Source: Nitrososphaerota archaeon (GTDB lineage Archaea > Thermoproteota > Nitrososphaeria > Nitrososphaerales > UBA183). Taken from it: a DNA stretch of 40,324 nucleotides. The stretch lies in assembly GCA_027886865.1 (NCBI GenBank), contig JAPCJR010000007.1:1-40324 (forward strand), read 5' to 3'. Of the stretch, positions 39,373 through 40,324 are shown piece by piece. The notes beneath the pieces are model-generated. The model did no database searches and was not told the origin of the DNA. It saw only the letters and a program-made list of their open reading frames with translations. Every line of letters starts with the position of its first letter. Within the stretch, counting starts at the first letter, position 1. The translations under genes were made by a program, and so were the position numbers.

Positions 39373-39704
39373 CGGGTTTCCTGACCTCTTCTCGATATAA
39401 ATTCTTTCTGAGATTTCGGCGCGCCGTGGTCTTTCTTGATGAGACCGAATACCTCCACGGCCTCCTTGAACGCGCTGCGGGCTGCCGCCGCCCGGCCGCG
39501 CTTCACCTCCGTCGTCACAAGATTCAGGTGCATCTGGAGGCCCACGAGCGCTGGTCTGAGTGAAGCGTCGTCTCTGGCCAGCCGGCCCAACTCATTGTTA
39601 ACTGCGAAGATGGCCCTAAGCGTGGCTTGGGCTCCCGTGCTAGTGTCGCCGAGAGACGCCATTTGTGAGCCGAGTTCCGCAAGAAGTCGTTCGAGCTTGG
39701 ACAT
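39369..39704 (-). CDS. Small helical protein, unknown
   Basis: A 111-residue, largely alpha-helical protein (MSKLERLLAELGSQMASLGD, then TLRAIFAVNNELGRLARDD and AAARSAFKEAVEVFGLIKKDHG). No domain is recognised. Its C-terminal codons contain the TATA box of the next gene. In-frame TTG at 39722 is an alternative start. The gene follows DUF59 after about 38 bases and is probably in its operon. Confidence 0.65.
   Translation of the reverse strand: MSKLERLLAELGSQMASLGDTSTGAQATLRAIFAVNNELGRLARDDASLRPALVGLQMHLNLVTTEVKRGRAAAARSAFKEAVEVFGLIKKDHGAPKSQKEFISRRGQETR
39394..39403 (-). promoter_or_regulatory. TATA box of the BFN gene inside the preceding coding region
   Basis: AATTTATATC on the minus strand is centred 26 bases before the TTG at 39372 and lies within the 3' end of the coding region at 39369-39704. 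It predicts an internal promoter giving a leaderless BFN-HypE-like transcript. Confidence 0.65.
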
Positions 39705-39742
39705 AGTCGTGTTGACGGGCAATCGCGTGCCCCGCGCTAGGT

Positions 39743-40081
39743 CTACTGCGGGGGTGTGGGTTGCGCGGGTGCCGGCGCTGCTGCAGGTTTGTTGACCTGT
39801 CTATTGACCGCGTCCGCCAGATAATGACCGCTCACCGTGACCTTGACGCTCTTCACGCCTTTGACCTGTTCGACTCCCGTCTTCATGTCCTGTGAGATCT
39901 TCAGAGCGAAGACCGGCGGACAGTATGGCGTCGTCGCGTGATAGGAAATGTCAACGGCTCCGCCCTGGATGTCCAGTTTGTCGATGAGGTTCATCTCCAC
40001 GATCGACACCCCTATCTCCGGGTCTATCACTTTGGAGAGTTGGCGTTGGACCTCCTTTAGGTCAACCTCTTCAGAAGACAT
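39743..40081 (-). CDS. DUF59/MIP18-family protein
   Basis: A 112-residue protein. VIDPEIGVSIVEMNLIDKLDI opens the DUF59 domain and TTPYCPPVFALKISQDM carries the conserved Cys of the TxxxCP motif; the last 18 residues are Pro/Ala-rich. DUF59 proteins take part in iron-sulfur cluster assembly or delivery (Sufs/MIP18/PaaD group). The ATG at 40081 is one base from the transcription start predicted by the TATA box at 40104-40113, so the mRNA is leaderless. It heads the minus-strand group ending with the HypE-like gene. Confidence 0.9.
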   Translation of the reverse strand: MSSEEVDLKEVQRQLSKVIDPEIGVSIVEMNLIDKLDIQGGAVDISYHATTPYCPPVFALKISQDMKTGVEQVKGVKSVKVTVSGHYLADAVNRQVNKPAAAPAPAQPTPPQ

Positions 40082-40103
40082 GATGCTTCAGAGCTCCACG
40101 GTC

Positions 40104-40113
40104 TATTTATAAC
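40104..40113 (-). promoter_or_regulatory. TATA box of the DUF59 gene
   Basis: GTTATAAATA on the minus strand, a very good archaeal TATA box, is centred about 27 bases before the ATG at 40081. It abuts the stop codon of the gene running in from the right edge. Confidence 0.7.
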
Positions 40114-40324
40114 TATCCGTATATCCCGTTCTTTCTCTGCGGACTTTCGCTTCCGGCGACGAGTTCCAGGTTCGCCGCCATCTTCGAGGCGACCTTGTCC
40201 AGGTCTCCGGTCTCCACCTTGAAGCCCATCATCTTTTGCAGGATCGCCAGGATCTCGATGAGCGACTTCGGGTGCGGGCTCGGTTCGCCGTGGTCGATTG
40301 ACAGCTTGTATCCTCTGACGCCGT
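40113..40324 (-). CDS. C-terminal fragment, PAC2-like proteasome-assembly-chaperone family
   Basis: About 70 residues entering from the right edge and ending at the TAG at 40113-40115. GYKLSIDHGEPSPHPKSLIE followed by a helical LAILQKMMGFKVETGDLDKV and KMAANLELVA resembles the C-terminal end of PAC2-family (ATP-grasp-superfamily chaperone-like) archaeal proteins, in which a proline-rich turn precedes two helices. The start of the gene is outside the window. The match is by pattern only. Confidence 0.55.
   Translation of the reverse strand, partial: GVRGYKLSIDHGEPSPHPKSLIEILAILQKMMGFKVETGDLDKVASKMAANLELVAGSESPQRKNGIYG

Noticed and set aside
1..40324. tRNA, rRNA, CRISPR arrays, transposons, attachment sites
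   Set aside because: Intergenic regions were scanned by eye for T-loop-like sequence, regular spaced repeats and transposase motifs; none was found.

Overview
This window looks like a piece of an archaeal chromosome. The strongest signs are the promoters. Many genes have an AT-rich TATA-like box centred about 24-28 bases before the start codon and no Shine-Dalgarno sequence, so their mRNAs are probably leaderless. A large share of starts are TTG or GTG. The protein families agree with this: a DUF2116 zinc ribbon, a partial PAC2-like protein, a DUF59 protein, a DUF151 nuclease-like protein, stand-alone Lrp/AsnC ligand-binding domains and Ser/Thr-rich membrane-anchored surface proteins. A non-ammonia-oxidising Thermoproteota/Thaumarchaeota-type lineage or a Thermoplasmata-type lineage would fit, but no marker gene settles this. 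No rRNA, tRNA, CRISPR array, transposase or phage gene was recognised.

Layout. 1-4.5 kb: end of one gene, a polytopic membrane protein, an MFS transporter, a DUF488 protein and a ferredoxin-reductase-like flavoprotein. 4.6-7.5 kb: a promoter region with a palindrome, a small leaderless ORF, a repeat-linked surface protein and a four-helix membrane protein. 7.5-9.4 kb: two stand-alone RAM-domain proteins (one with a zinc ribbon) and a class V aminotransferase. 9.4-13 kb: two large surface proteins, one with a triplicated membrane hairpin and one an orphan peptide-type solute-binding protein. 13-17.4 kb: amino-acid/amine metabolism (DAO-like oxidase, nitrilase, class IV aminotransferase) with a TIM-barrel protein. 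17.5-21.5 kb: small proteins, DUF72, and a KDG kinase coupled to a bacterial-type KDPG aldolase. 21.5-24.9 kb: a kelch-type surface propeller, an FkbM methyltransferase and small membrane proteins. 25-27.3 kb: a ParA ATPase overlapped by a disordered protein, then a PH-like small protein. 27.4-33.5 kb: SDR, small wHTH-like, NTF2-like, HD hydrolase and cupin proteins, several membrane proteins including a Cys-rich CDF-like one, a PEBP-family protein and a MIT-like protein. 33.6-37.9 kb: a surface protein, an amidase, a DHA2-type MFS, a CBS protein and DUF2116. 37.9-40.3 kb (minus strand): PAC2 fragment, DUF59, a small helical protein, a DUF151 nuclease-like protein and a HypE-like AIR synthase-related protein.

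Taken together the genes suggest a heterotroph that takes up peptides, turns over amino acids and amides and degrades sugar acids by an Entner-Doudoroff-type route, with an elaborate secreted or anchored protein layer. The most promising leads are the ParA/disordered-partner pair preceded by clustered hairpins, the triplicated-hairpin surface protein, the stand-alone MIT-like protein, and the window-wide use of apparently leaderless TTG starts.
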